This document shows positions 43,816-52,610 of a DNA stretch of 64,000 nucleotides, in pieces. The position numbers and the translations under genes are program-made. The DNA comes from Candidatus Rokuibacteriota bacterium (GTDB taxonomy: Bacteria; Methylomirabilota; Methylomirabilia; Rokubacteriales; CSP1-6), in contig QHSP01000029.1 of assembly GCA_003220495.1 (NCBI GenBank), forward strand, positions 86,027 through 150,026, written 5' to 3'. The notes under the pieces were generated by a model. The model saw only the letters and a list, made by a program, of their open reading frames with translations, was not told the origin of the DNA and did not search any database. How positions within the stretch are numbered: the first letter of the stretch is position 1; the number at the start of each line of letters is the position of its first letter.

Positions 43816-45690
43816 CGCCGCCGCGAGCCCGTCGCGGAAGCGCGCGACCTCTGGATGGAGCCCGACCGCGGCCTGATAGGCGGTCGCGGCCTCGGCATAA
43901 CGTCCCCGCGCGAACAGCGCTCGCCCGAGCCTGGCGTGAGCATCGGCGTGATCGGGCCTGCGCTCGATGACGGCGCGCGCCGCGGCCTCGAGCTCGTCGT
44001 AGCTGCCCAGGAACTCGAGGGCGTCCCACAGGTTGATGTGGGCTCGCGGCTCGTCGAAGTTGAGCCGGATCGCCTCACGGCACTCGGCTGCGGCGTCCGC
44101 AAACCGGCGTTGCGCCAGCAACACCCCGGCGAGCGCGGTGTGCGGCGCGGGAGCATCGGGCGTGATCCGGATGACGGCGCGATACGCCGCCTCCGACTCA
44201 CGGTAGCGGTGCTGCTCGGCCAGCATCTCACCCAGGTCGCCGTGAGCGCGCGCGTACTCGGGCTTGATGCGGACGGCATCGCGAAAGGTGGCCTCGGCCT
44301 CCGCGTATCGCCCCTGCCAGTACAGCGCGACGCCGAGGCCGCGCCGGAGCGTCGCGTGGCTCGGCCGCAACACGAGCGCCTCGCGATAGGCCGACTCGGC
44401 CTCGAGGTGCTTGCCCTGGCGGCCCAGACCGAGCGCCAGGTTCGCCCGCGCCTTCACGGAGTCGGGCCGCGCGCGGATCGCCGAGCGCAGCGCGATCTCC
44501 GCCTCCGCGTGCCGACCCTGGCGTCCGAGAGCGACGCCGAGCTCGTAGTGGAGGTCGGCGTCGTCGGGCCGGAGCGCCAGCGCGCGCCGGAACGCGTTTG
44601 CAGCCTCGGCATAGTCACCGAGGGCGCCGAGGGCGAGACCTCGGCCGCTGTGGAGGTCGGCGTCGTCGGGGCTCACCCGCAGGGCGTCCGCGTACGCCGC
44701 CGCCTCCTCGGCCCATCGCCCCTGACGTCGCAGGGTCGCGGCCAGGCCGAGATGCGCGTGCAGATAGGTCGGACGCAGGCGGATCGCCTCCCGGAACGCG
44801 GCCGCGGCGTCGTCGTAGCGACTGAGGCGCTCGAGCGTGACGGCCAGATGGTGGTGTGCGCGCGCGGCGTCGGGACGGAGGCGGAGCGATTCCCTGAACG
44901 CGGCGGCGGCCTCGACGTCTCGATGCCGGCGCCGGAGCACGGCGCCGAGCCGCTCGCGCAGGTCGGCGTCGTCCGGCCGCAGCCGGATCGCGTCGCGATA
45001 CGCGCTGGTCGCCTCGGCCAATCGCCCCAAATGCTCGAGCGACAGGGCGAGACCGCGCCAGGTCTTCGCGTCGTGCGGCGTGAGTGTGAGCGCCTCCCGG
45101 TACGCCGCCGCGGCCTCGGCGTACTTCGCCTGCTCATAGAGCGTGTCGGCGAGATCGCGTCGCGCCGTGGTGGGCGGGGAACCGTGCGTCAACGCCTCGC
45201 GGTGCACGACCTCGGCGGCCGTGACCTTCCGCTGCCGGCGAAGCGCGGTTGCGAGGTTGGTGCGGGCGATCGCGTCGTTCGGCTTCAAGGTCAGCGCGTC
45301 GCGAAATGCGGATTCGGCGCCGGCGTAGTCGCCCCGACGGCTGAGCGCCAGCCCGAGGCTCACGAACGCTTGCGGGGAACCGGGTCGGAGCCGGATCACC
45401 TCGCGGAACGCCGCGGCCGCCTCGGCGTATCGCGTCTGCTCGAAGAGCGCCGCGCCGAGCTCGAGATGCGCCGAGACGCCGTCGGGCTTGAGGAGGATCG
45501 CCTGCTTGAAGACCGCCTCCGCCTCGGCCGACCGGCGCTGGCGGCGCAGGACCAGCCCGAGCCCGAGGTACGCCCGCACGCGGCCGGGGTCGGTCCGGAC
45601 CGCCTCGCGATATGCCGCTTCGGCCTCACGGTAGCGGCCCTGCCTGGCCCATACCTGGGCGCGTTCGCACAGGGCCTCCGCGCTGGTCAC
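43798..45690 (-). CDS. TPR-repeat protein (about 18 repeats)
   Basis: The 630-residue protein is made almost entirely of 34-residue tetratricopeptide repeats of the form 'G.Y.EAEAAYREAL.LRPDDA.....LG..L...GR'. It has no signal peptide or membrane helix, so it is probably a cytoplasmic scaffold. The start is GTG at 45,690; AGGAGG lies directly against it with no spacing, so the true start may be a few codons further in. TPR arrays bind partner proteins; no catalytic domain is attached. It follows the RidA gene by 3 bp. Its repeated DNA produces long open frames on the other strand that are not genes. Confidence 0.88.
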   Translation of the reverse strand: MTSAEALCERAQVWARQGRYREAEAAYREAVRTDPGRVRAYLGLGLVLRRQRRSAEAEAVFKQAILLKPDGVSAHLELGAALFEQTRYAEAAAAFREVIRLRPGSPQAFVSLGLALSRRGDYAGAESAFRDALTLKPNDAIARTNLATALRRQRKVTAAEVVHREALTHGSPPTTARRDLADTLYEQAKYAEAAAAYREALTLTPHDAKTWRGLALSLEHLGRLAEATSAYRDAIRLRPDDADLRERLGAVLRRRHRDVEAAAAFRESLRLRPDAARAHHHLAVTLERLSRYDDAAAAFREAIRLRPTYLHAHLGLAATLRRQGRWAEEAAAYADALRVSPDDADLHSGRGLALGALGDYAEAANAFRRALALRPDDADLHYELGVALGRQGRHAEAEIALRSAIRARPDSVKARANLALGLGRQGKHLEAESAYREALVLRPSHATLRRGLGVALYWQGRYAEAEATFRDAVRIKPEYARAHGDLGEMLAEQHRYRESEAAYRAVIRITPDAPAPHTALAGVLLAQRRFADAAAECREAIRLNFDEPRAHINLWDALEFLGSYDELEAAARAVIERRPDHADAHARLGRALFARGRYAEAATAYQAAVGLHPEVARFRDGLAAALSKVE

Positions 45691-45693
45691 CTC

Positions 45694-46095
45694 CTACTCG
45701 GGCAGGACCGCGATCGCCTCGATCTCGACGAGCAGGTCGTCTCGGACCAGGCGCGAGATCTCGACGAGCGTGCTGGCAGGACGGTGAGCTCCGAAGTATT
45801 CCTTGCGGGCGACGTTGACCTTCTCACGATCGGCGATGTTCTTGAGGAACACGGTGACCTTGCACACGTCGGCGAACGTGGCCCCCGCGGCCGCGAGACA
45901 TCGCTTGAGATTCTCGTGGACCTGCCGCGCCTGGGCGGTCGCATCGTTGCCGCCAATCGTGCGCCCCGCGGCGTCGGAGGCGACGCAGCCGGAGACGAAC
46001 ACGAGGCGGCCGGCGCGCACGACATTGGTGAAGTGGCTGATGGGCTCGGGCATCCCGGGAACGCGGATCTCTTCACGCCGACCGATTCCGTGCAT
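45694..46095 (-). CDS. RidA family (YjgF/YER057c/UK114) protein
   Basis: The ATG at 46,095 is preceded by GAGGTGGGG and gives 133 residues: MHGIGRREEIRVPGMPEPIS, GRLVFVSGCVAS, QARQVHENLKRCLAAAGATFADVCKVTVFLKN and HRPASTLVEISRL. RidA proteins hydrolyse reactive enamine/imine intermediates. In the canonical site an arginine stands three residues before the valine-glutamate pair; here RPASTLVEI has it shifted, as in RidA subfamilies whose deaminase activity is uncertain. The longer upstream frame is not needed. The neighbouring TPR gene starts 3 bp later. Confidence 0.88.
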   Translation of the reverse strand: MHGIGRREEIRVPGMPEPISHFTNVVRAGRLVFVSGCVASDAAGRTIGGNDATAQARQVHENLKRCLAAAGATFADVCKVTVFLKNIADREKVNVARKEYFGAHRPASTLVEISRLVRDDLLVEIEAIAVLPE

Positions 46096-46109
46096 GGGCC
46101 CCACCTCGT

Positions 46110-46132
46110 CTCGAAGTTCGAGGAGCTCCTCG
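46110..46132. promoter_or_regulatory. Overlapping palindromes ahead of the RidA gene
   Basis: CTCGAAGTTCGAG (46,110-46,122) and CGAGGAGCTCCTCG (46,119-46,132) are two overlapping palindromes 15-37 nt upstream of the RidA start. A TATACA on the minus strand lies further up (about 46,170). The palindromes may be operators or a leader hairpin. Support is limited to the symmetry and the position. Confidence 0.3.
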
Positions 46133-46198
46133 TCCGCGCTCCAGTCCGGTCCCCGGCGACGACGTAACTGTATATCAAGACGCTCGAGGCCAGGAAGA

Positions 46199-47581
46199 CT
46201 ACGCCGGCCTCGACATCTGGCGCCCCAGCCGGAGGGCCATCCAGCCGAGCACGGCGACGCCGAGCACGAGGCTCGCCCAGAGGGTCCAGCGCTTCCAGTC
46301 GATCCGCTCGCGCGTGACGGCATCGCCGCCGAGTCGCTGAGGATCCGCCGCCGCCCGGGCCCCGCCGATGACGAGGCGGGGTGCGGTCGCGCCACGACCG
46401 AGCTCGAGCTCTTCTTCGCTCTTGTAGCCCGGCACCAGGGTCACGATCGGAAAGGCGGTCGACTTCGCGTCGCGGCTGCCGTACGCGAGCCGGAATGGCC
46501 CGGCGCCGCGCAGCGCGAACACCAGGCGATGCGGCATCCAGCCCACACCGAGCCCGAGCGGCCCGCCACCGATTCCGCCGCCGCGCTGATCCACGCGCGC
46601 GAGCCAGTACCGGTCGGAGGTCGGGCCCACCTCGATGTCGGCGCTCGTCAGCTCGTCGCCGTCGCGGACCAATCGATACACGGTCGCGGTCGTCACGTGG
46701 CGCCAGGGATCGGCCGGTTTCGAGCGCGCGAGGAGCTCGAGCGACGCGACCGTGTTCTGTTGCGGGAGCGCGACGCGCAGCCGATCGACGGGAAACAGCC
46801 CGCCGAAATCAAACTCGTACTCGCCCGTCTTGTTCTTCGCCGGCACGCTGGTCATCGTCTTCCACTGGCGCGGCGCGGCGACAGCCGAGTCGCCGGGCTC
46901 GACCGCGAGGCCGGCGAGCCCGAGCGCGCCGGTGCGACCCGGCCACGAGACGCGCAGATACTTCGCCCGCCGGGCCGGCACCTCGATCCGGAGCTGCTCG
47001 AGGCGCGAGCCCCCCGACGAGAGCCGCACCACCGGAGCGCCGCTCGCGAGCTGAGTCCACTGCCGCAGGTCGTCGCTGGCCTCGATCGTCACACGCGTGA
47101 AGACCTGATCGGCGCCGGCCGGCAGCTCGAGCGTGATCGCCCGGATCGGCTTGTCGAGCGCGCGCGCGTCGGCCAGGTAGCCGACGAGCTTCGCATCGCC
47201 CGCCGGCCGGCCCTCGCGTGTGCGCAGGTCGACGACCGTCCGGTCGCCGCGCTGCTCGAGCCGTAGCTCGACACCCTCGACGCCGGTGGACGCATCGGTG
47301 CGGATGGGAAAGAGTGTGACCGCCAGGGGCCGGGCCTTCTCCTTCGTCGTGGTGACGCGCGGCCGGAACGCGTGCGCGACCACTTCCCCGGCGCCGTTGA
47401 AGACGCGCAGGTCCGCGAGATCCGGATGCACGACGCCTTCGTACACCGCGCGCGGCAGCTCGAGCTCCTGGAGCGCGTCCTGGCCGCTGGTCTGGAGCGG
47501 AATGCCGTACGCGAAGTCATGCGGCTGTTCGGCGGCGGCGAGGGCGGGGACGAGGAGCAAGGTCGCGATCAGCGATTTCAT
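46199..47581 (-). CDS. DUF3999-like exported/membrane protein
   Basis: The ATG at 47,581 gives 460 residues with a signal peptide (MKSLIATLLLVPALAAAEQP). A long beta-rich periplasmic part follows (DFAYGIPLQTSGQDALQELE, discoidin-like strands such as FTRVTIEASDDLRQWTQLA), and one C-terminal membrane helix (about 437-455) ends in a short basic tail. This matches the DUF3999 pattern. Such genes are regularly found beside DUF2339 genes, as here, with an ATGA overlap. Function unknown; probably a sugar- or lipid-binding partner of the polytopic DUF2339 protein. The longer frame upstream is a DUF2339 shadow. Confidence 0.82.
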   Translation of the reverse strand: MKSLIATLLLVPALAAAEQPHDFAYGIPLQTSGQDALQELELPRAVYEGVVHPDLADLRVFNGAGEVVAHAFRPRVTTTKEKARPLAVTLFPIRTDASTGVEGVELRLEQRGDRTVVDLRTREGRPAGDAKLVGYLADARALDKPIRAITLELPAGADQVFTRVTIEASDDLRQWTQLASGAPVVRLSSGGSRLEQLRIEVPARRAKYLRVSWPGRTGALGLAGLAVEPGDSAVAAPRQWKTMTSVPAKNKTGEYEFDFGGLFPVDRLRVALPQQNTVASLELLARSKPADPWRHVTTATVYRLVRDGDELTSADIEVGPTSDRYWLARVDQRGGGIGGGPLGLGVGWMPHRLVFALRGAGPFRLAYGSRDAKSTAFPIVTLVPGYKSEEELELGRGATAPRLVIGGARAAADPQRLGGDAVTRERIDWKRWTLWASLVLGVAVLGWMALRLGRQMSRPA

Positions 47582-50313
47582 CGAGCCTCCCGCGGAGACC
47601 GAGGCGGCACGGGTGAGAAGTAGCCGAGGACGAGCATGAGAACACCGACGCCGACGAACGACACGATCCGCTGGATCGTGCCGACGTTGGACAGGTCGAT
47701 CATGAAGAGCTTGACCACCACGACGGCCATCAAGACCGCCCCGGCGATCCAGGCGGCCCGCAGGCGGCGCCGGGTCGCGAGGCCCATGCTGGCCAGCGCG
47801 ACCAGGGTCCACAGGATCGAGAACGCGGTCTGGACGACGTCCGAGCGCAGCATCGCCTCCAGGCTGAAAGGCACGCCCCCCCAGTGGTGAAGGGTCCGTA
47901 GCAGTACGGCGTTCACCCACACGAACACGAGCGCTGCGAGCACGCCATAGGCCTGCGCCGGCGGGACTGTTGCGATCGGGTGGAGTGCGAGCCGACGCGA
48001 CTCGACGAACCAGAGCGCGACCGCGAGCAGGGCGCCGAGCTCGGCCAGATCGAGCGGGCTGAGAATCGGAACGTACGGCAGCGGAGCCGGATCGCCGCTC
48101 GACACGAAATTCACGAGGAGCCCCCACAGCACCAGGTAGACCGCGAGCGGCGCCGCCCCGGCCGTGAAGTAGGCGTCGCGGTGACTCGCCACGGGCCACG
48201 CGATCCGCGTACCGCTGAGCGCGAGCACGGTGAGGAGCGCGCCCGGGGCGAGCGCCCAGGCGATGATCGGCCAGACGGCGTGGCCGGCAGCGAACTGGTC
48301 GATCCCCCAGCCGATCTCCCAGCTCCCGAGCGCGGCGAGAAGCCATACCCCCACCGCGTGGGCCCAATACTGGTAGTGGCTCCCCGGCGCCTCGTGGCGC
48401 CGCAGCAGAAAGACGTGCGCCGCGAACGCGAGCGGCCACCCGACATAGCCGAGATGCGCCAGCGGGTGTCGCTCCTGCATCACGCTCGCGCCCAGCGCGA
48501 CGACCATGAGCGGCGTGACCGCCTGCGCCGGGTAGCGTGCCAGGCGCCAGTCGATGCGCGTGTGGAGCCAGCTGAACGCGGCGCACGACGCAGTGAGGAC
48601 CACGAGCGCAACCTGGACGCGATACGGGCGCGGCACGTGGCGATCGATCTCGGCGAGCGCGCCGCCGACCCACCACGCGATCCCCCACGCGAACAGGACC
48701 CTGGCGATTGTCCGCTCGGGCTCCGTGACGGCCGCGCGGTGCCGATCGAGATACCACGCGCAGAACAGGCCGCCGAGGGCGAGGAAGACGCAGCCGAGAT
48801 ATGCGCTGTTCGCGATGAGCCGGGAGCCGGTGAGGTGCGACGGGTCGGCGAGGAACGCCGCGCCGGCGAGAAACTGTAACGCCAGGCCGAAGATCCGCGC
48901 CGGGAGCCGTTGTTGCCGGATGCCGACCCACACGATCGCCGCGCCCTCGAGGGCCCACGCGGCGGACGTCCACCGCCCGTCGAGGGCCAGCGGGATCGCC
49001 AGGCTGCCGAACACAACGCCCAGCGCGAGGAACGCCTCGGCGAGAAGGCGCAGGCCCTCGCCGCGTCTCCCGAAGACGGCCTTCGTCAGCGCGAGATACA
49101 CCGCCGAGAGCGTGAGGGCGCTCCACGCCGCCGCGTACTCGATCTCGCGCACGAGCGCCACCTGGAGCCCGAACGCCACGAGCGGCACGCCGAAGACGAG
49201 CGTTGTGTCGACGTATCGCTCGAGTCCGGGCGCGCGGCGGCGAGCGAACAGAATCGGGATCGCGAGATAGAAGGCGAAGAAGAGCGCCAGAAACGGCTCG
49301 GTGCTCGCGAAGTGCTCGGGGCGGTAGAACTTCACGCCCCAAATCGTCCCGATCGCGAACGTGAACGCGAAGCCCACCAGGTTCAGCACGCGCCACGCCT
49401 TGAACCAGGCGATGGCCAGGATACCGGCGTTGAGCACGGCGTAGTAGCTGAACAGCATGACGTGGCTGCCGCCGCCGGTCGAGGCGAGGATCGGCGCGAG
49501 GAAGCCGCCCGACGAGCCGAGCACCGCGAGGGCCAGCGCATCCTGGACGACGGCAATCACGGCGGAGAGCCCCGCCACCGCGACGAGCAAGGCGAAGGCC
49601 TGCGCCGGGGGCAGCAGATTGTAGAGCCGGAACGCGGTGAAGATGACGAGATAGAGGATGCCGATCCCGCCGCCCTGCAAGGTGAGCGCGTAGCCCGCGC
49701 GCTGCTCGCGCAGCCGCCAGCCGAGGACGAGCAGCACGAGCGCGCCGGCGGCCACCGCGGTGAGGCGCAGCTCGATCGGGAGGTCGAAGCGCTCGTGCGC
49801 GTACTTGAGCAGGAACGCGACGCCGAAGAACAGAATGACGATGCCGACGCGTACGACCGTATTGCCGCCGGTGAGCCAGCGCCAGAGGGGCGAATCCCGG
49901 AGCGCCTTCGTGAACACGGCTTCCTGCGATCGGGCGGCCTCGGCGGCGGGAGCGCCTGCGGGTTCGGCGGCCGGAGCGACGGTCTCAGCAGACGCGATCG
50001 TCTCGGCGGGCGCGATCGGCGGCTCGAACGGCGCGGGCTCGGGCCGAGCCGAGACGGTCGGCGTCGCGGTGGCCGGCGCCGGCTGATCGGCCCGTTCGAG
50101 CGTCGCGAGACGTCGGTCGATCCAATCGAGACGAGCGGTCAGCTCGGTGAATCGGCTCTCGAGCTCGCCGAGCCGCCGCTCTCCCGGCGGCTTGGCGAGA
50201 GCTCGACCGATCAGCAGGCCCGCGAGCGCGCCGACAGCGGCGCCAAGGGCCCACGCCTCGGAATAGATCTGGTAAGCGAGCAACCCGCCGATGAGCGCTC
50301 CAGGCATCCACAT
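47578..50313 (-). CDS. DUF2339 polytopic membrane protein
   Basis: The ATG at 50,313 is preceded by GGAGGAGCTCTC, a clear ribosome-binding site. The 911-residue protein starts MWMPGALIGGLLAYQIY, then a short coiled coil (LGELESRFTELTARLDWIDRRL) and an Ala/Pro-rich linker (about 75-125). More than twenty membrane helices follow from residue 150 on. PLWRWLTGGNTVVRVGIVILFFGVAFLLKY is the characteristic DUF2339 entry motif. No enzymatic function is established for the family. It overlaps the DUF3999 gene (ATGA) and the two are likely one complex. A role in the envelope is inferred only from topology. Confidence 0.88.
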   Translation of the reverse strand: MWMPGALIGGLLAYQIYSEAWALGAAVGALAGLLIGRALAKPPGERRLGELESRFTELTARLDWIDRRLATLERADQPAPATATPTVSARPEPAPFEPPIAPAETIASAETVAPAAEPAGAPAAEAARSQEAVFTKALRDSPLWRWLTGGNTVVRVGIVILFFGVAFLLKYAHERFDLPIELRLTAVAAGALVLLVLGWRLREQRAGYALTLQGGGIGILYLVIFTAFRLYNLLPPAQAFALLVAVAGLSAVIAVVQDALALAVLGSSGGFLAPILASTGGGSHVMLFSYYAVLNAGILAIAWFKAWRVLNLVGFAFTFAIGTIWGVKFYRPEHFASTEPFLALFFAFYLAIPILFARRRAPGLERYVDTTLVFGVPLVAFGLQVALVREIEYAAAWSALTLSAVYLALTKAVFGRRGEGLRLLAEAFLALGVVFGSLAIPLALDGRWTSAAWALEGAAIVWVGIRQQRLPARIFGLALQFLAGAAFLADPSHLTGSRLIANSAYLGCVFLALGGLFCAWYLDRHRAAVTEPERTIARVLFAWGIAWWVGGALAEIDRHVPRPYRVQVALVVLTASCAAFSWLHTRIDWRLARYPAQAVTPLMVVALGASVMQERHPLAHLGYVGWPLAFAAHVFLLRRHEAPGSHYQYWAHAVGVWLLAALGSWEIGWGIDQFAAGHAVWPIIAWALAPGALLTVLALSGTRIAWPVASHRDAYFTAGAAPLAVYLVLWGLLVNFVSSGDPAPLPYVPILSPLDLAELGALLAVALWFVESRRLALHPIATVPPAQAYGVLAALVFVWVNAVLLRTLHHWGGVPFSLEAMLRSDVVQTAFSILWTLVALASMGLATRRRLRAAWIAGAVLMAVVVVKLFMIDLSNVGTIQRIVSFVGVGVLMLVLGYFSPVPPRSPREAR

Positions 50314-50450
50314 GAGAGCTCCTCCACGGCCACCGGGAGACGTCTCGTGTCGCCAGATTCCAGAATGCCCCGTCACCCGAGAGGAACGGAAGACTATTAC
50401 GAGCGGAGACCCAGCAGCGGGCTTCGCCGCCGCCCGCCGTGCGGGCGGTC

Positions 50451-51554
50451 TTACGCGCTCGAGATAGAGGTTTGACGGTCGGCGTCTGGACCGCCCCGCG
50501 ACCCAGGCGCGGCCCTCGTCCGGTACCAGTGGCGCAGGGCTTTGAGGGCAGGGCGCTCCACCAGATACGTGAGGGCGGCCGCCAGGATGAGGGCTCCGGC
50601 CAGCGTGATCGTGAAGAGGATCCACACCGGGATGCCGAGCTCGTGTAGGGACGACATCGTCGAGTGGCCGAGGTTGCGATGGCTGAGATACAGCGAGTAG
50701 GAAATGGCGCCCAGCCAGAGCGTCGCCCGTGAGATCGCGAAGCGAAGCCCGCCGAGAACGGCCAGACCGAAGATTGCGAACAGGATCGCGGCGATGACCA
50801 GGCGGTGAAGCACGTCGCCCCATGCGACCGCCGGGCTATCCGGGCTCGGGAGTCCGTCGATCCATCCGGCGGCGGCGAGCGCCGCGAGGATCAGCGCCAG
50901 ACGCTGGGGAGTCAACCCGCGCGTTGCAATGCGATAGAAGACAATCCCGGCCATGAAGAACGGCGCATGCGAGAGGATGAAAAGGCGGGCGAACGTCTCC
51001 GGCAGCGCGAGCCCGAGATGCTGATCCACGAGTGACCAGATACACCCCGCCGCCAGCCAGCCTGCCGCCACGACCTCGATACGCGGCAGAAGACCAGCCG
51101 CGAAGAGGGCACCGATGATCGCGTAGAACGCCAACTCGACCGTGAGGGTCCAAAACACGTTGTCGAGGTTGGGGAAGCCGAGGAACTCCTGGAGCATCGT
51201 CATATTGGTGACGTAGCCGCCGATCCAGAACTTGTCCTTGAAGACGAGCACATGGACGACCACCATCAGGGTGACGGCCGCCCAGTAGGCCGGATACAGT
51301 CGGGTCAGCCGCGAGAAAGCAAAGTCTCGCCAATCGCGGCTCTTCTCGACGGTGAGGGAAATGACAAAGCCCGAGATGATGAAGAAGAGCTGCACCGCGT
51401 AGAAGCCATAGATCGTGTCCAGGCGGAAGCCGAACGGCGCTTCCTGAAAGAACTTCACGCAGTGCGTTGAGTAGTGAGACAGGACCACGACCATGGCGGC
51501 CAAGCCCCGGAGAACATCGATCTCCTCGAACCGGCCGCCCACACCTGTCTTCAT
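50451..51554 (-). CDS. Acyltransferase family 3 (OafA/YrhL-like) membrane protein
   Basis: The 367-residue protein begins MKTGVGGRFEEIDVLRGLAAMVVVLSHYS, the acyltransferase-3 start with the conserved arginine (LRG) and the histidine in LSH. YAVQLFFIISGFVISLTVEKS and RRFTRLYPAYW-like residues follow. About ten membrane helices are visible. The family moves acetyl or other acyl groups across the membrane onto sugars such as O-antigen or peptidoglycan. A basic tail closes the protein. It stands alone between DUF2339 and the tRNA gene, with 137 and 155 bp gaps. Confidence 0.9.
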   Translation of the reverse strand: MKTGVGGRFEEIDVLRGLAAMVVVLSHYSTHCVKFFQEAPFGFRLDTIYGFYAVQLFFIISGFVISLTVEKSRDWRDFAFSRLTRLYPAYWAAVTLMVVVHVLVFKDKFWIGGYVTNMTMLQEFLGFPNLDNVFWTLTVELAFYAIIGALFAAGLLPRIEVVAAGWLAAGCIWSLVDQHLGLALPETFARLFILSHAPFFMAGIVFYRIATRGLTPQRLALILAALAAAGWIDGLPSPDSPAVAWGDVLHRLVIAAILFAIFGLAVLGGLRFAISRATLWLGAISYSLYLSHRNLGHSTMSSLHELGIPVWILFTITLAGALILAAALTYLVERPALKALRHWYRTRAAPGSRGGPDADRQTSISSA

Positions 51555-51709
51555 CGAAGGCGCGGGGCCTGGCTCAGGCCGGTCAAGATCATCTCGAGCA
51601 CTCTACCTCTGAGGGCACCGAGGTCCACTGCCCAAGGAGCACCGACATCCGCGAGGCTCGGCCGGGATCGCGGTCATTGGCGACGCGCGGTACACGGTCG
51701 CCAAAGGGC

Positions 51710-51784
51710 TGGAGCCGGCGGCGGGACTTGAACCCGCGACCTGCTGATTACGAATCAGCTGCTCTGCCACTGAGCTACACCGGC
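51710..51784 (-). tRNA. tRNA-Thr (anticodon CGU)
   Basis: On the minus strand the sequence folds into a full cloverleaf. The acceptor is GCCGGTG/CGCCGGC, the D-stem GCTC/GAGC, and the anticodon stem GCTGA/TCAGC with loop TTCGTAA (anticodon CGT in DNA). The T-arm is GCGGG-TTCAAGT-CCCGC, the discriminator is T, and the CCA is encoded (51,710-51,712). CGU reads ACG threonine codons. The 5' end directly abuts the stop codon of a recombinase remnant. Confidence 0.96.
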
Positions 51785-51973
51785 TTATCGCGTACTTCCG
51801 TTCGCTGCGACCGATTCTACCATCTCGTGCGCTGCGGGTGCGTTGAGCTGTCTGCGCTCGGTCTTCGTGATCTCGTCGCGCAGGTGGTCCTGGCTCAGGT
51901 GGCTGTACCTCATCGTCATCGCCAGCGTGGCGTGGCCGAGGATCTTCGAGAGCGCCTGGATCGAGCCGCCCCT
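51785..51973 (-). pseudogene. 3' remnant of a tyrosine recombinase/phage integrase next to tRNA-Thr
   Basis: The last 62 codons before the TAA at 51,785 read RGGSIQALSKILGHATLAMT and then MRYSHLSQDHLRDEI, the C-terminal catalytic part of tyrosine recombinases. It includes the active-site histidine (LGHATL) and the nucleophilic tyrosine (MRYSHL). Upstream of about 51,973 (at most 52,025) the frame loses all similarity and no start, Arg-I or HxxR box is present. The gene is therefore truncated. Its stop lies immediately before the tRNA 5' end, consistent with a former element that used the tRNA region as its site. Confidence 0.75.
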
Positions 51974-52018
51974 CGACGTCGCGAGCGAGCCGCCGGCGCG
52001 CGCCGTCCACGGCAGTGA

Positions 52019-52024
52019 TAGAAT
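52019..52024 (+). promoter_or_regulatory. -10 box TAGAAT before the PCP-reductase-domain gene
   Basis: TAGAAT ends 9 nt before the ATG at 52,034 and no Shine-Dalgarno sequence lies between. The transcript would begin 2-3 nt before the start codon. No strong -35 is seen. Confidence 0.45.
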
Positions 52025-52033
52025 GCCGACGCT

Positions 52034-52546
52034 ATGAAGTTCCTGTGTCTCGACTGCGACGAGCCGATGAAGCTCCACTCGACCGAAGGGCCCGACGAGG
52101 GCTCGCTGTCCGTCACGTTCCGCTGCCCGGAATGTGGATTCCGCGTCGCGATGCTCACCAACCCGTTCGAGACGCAGATGGTCAGGAGTCTCGGCGTCAA
52201 AGTGGGCGGCGCGACTCCACCGGCACCCTTCGAGCACGTGCGCACGATGATGGCCAACCCGCGGGCCGACGCGTTCGAAGGCGACGTCGCGAAGAGCGGC
52301 GCGGGCCAGGCCGACGCCGGCACGGAGGCGGGCGGCTGTCCCTTCGCCGCCATGGTCAACGAGGGCGCGGCCGTGACGCCTCCATCGGTGCCCTGGACGT
52401 CCGATGCGGAGGCGCGCGTGGAGCGGATCCCCTCGTTTATCCGGCCCATGGCGCGTCGCGCGATCGAGCGATTCGCCGCCGAGCACGGCTATGCGACCAT
52501 CGACGAGACCGTGATGGACGAGGCTCGGGGCGCGTTCGGAATGTAG
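52034..52546 (+). CDS. Zinc-ribbon protein with C-terminal PCP-reductase-like domain
   Basis: The 170-residue product starts MKFLCLDCDEPMKLHSTEGP and continues to FRCPECGFRVAML, a four-cysteine zinc ribbon (residues 5-34). A linker follows, with GGCPFAAMV. The last 48 residues (WTSDAEARVERIPSFIRPMA, then RRAIERFAAEHGYATIDETV) match the small helical PCP_red domain found at the C terminus of protochlorophyllide/chlorophyllide reductase subunits and in many non-photosynthetic proteins. No photosynthesis genes are nearby. Role unknown; redox or iron-sulfur handling is possible. The leader is almost absent (TAGAAT just upstream). Confidence 0.78.
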   Translation: MKFLCLDCDEPMKLHSTEGPDEGSLSVTFRCPECGFRVAMLTNPFETQMVRSLGVKVGGATPPAPFEHVRTMMANPRADAFEGDVAKSGAGQADAGTEAGGCPFAAMVNEGAAVTPPSVPWTSDAEARVERIPSFIRPMARRAIERFAAEHGYATIDETVMDEARGAFGM

Positions 52547-52610
52547 ACGTGCGCGCCGCAGGCCGCCGGGGTCTCCGGCCCGGCTGGCCGAAGCGCGAAC
52601 TCGACATGAG

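Noticed and set aside
43798..45690. Periodic DNA of about 102 bp that could suggest a CRISPR or satellite array
   Set aside because: The period is 34 codons and follows TPR repeats in frame; units are diverged and there are no identical repeats with unique spacers.
43855..46167. 770-codon plus-strand frame
   Set aside because: It mirrors the TPR repeats on the other strand; the repeated codon pattern keeps it open, but it shows no protein-like features.
46199..49396. 1065-codon frame before DUF3999
   Set aside because: The signal peptide at 47,581 and the ATGA overlap define the start; the extension is a shadow of DUF2339.
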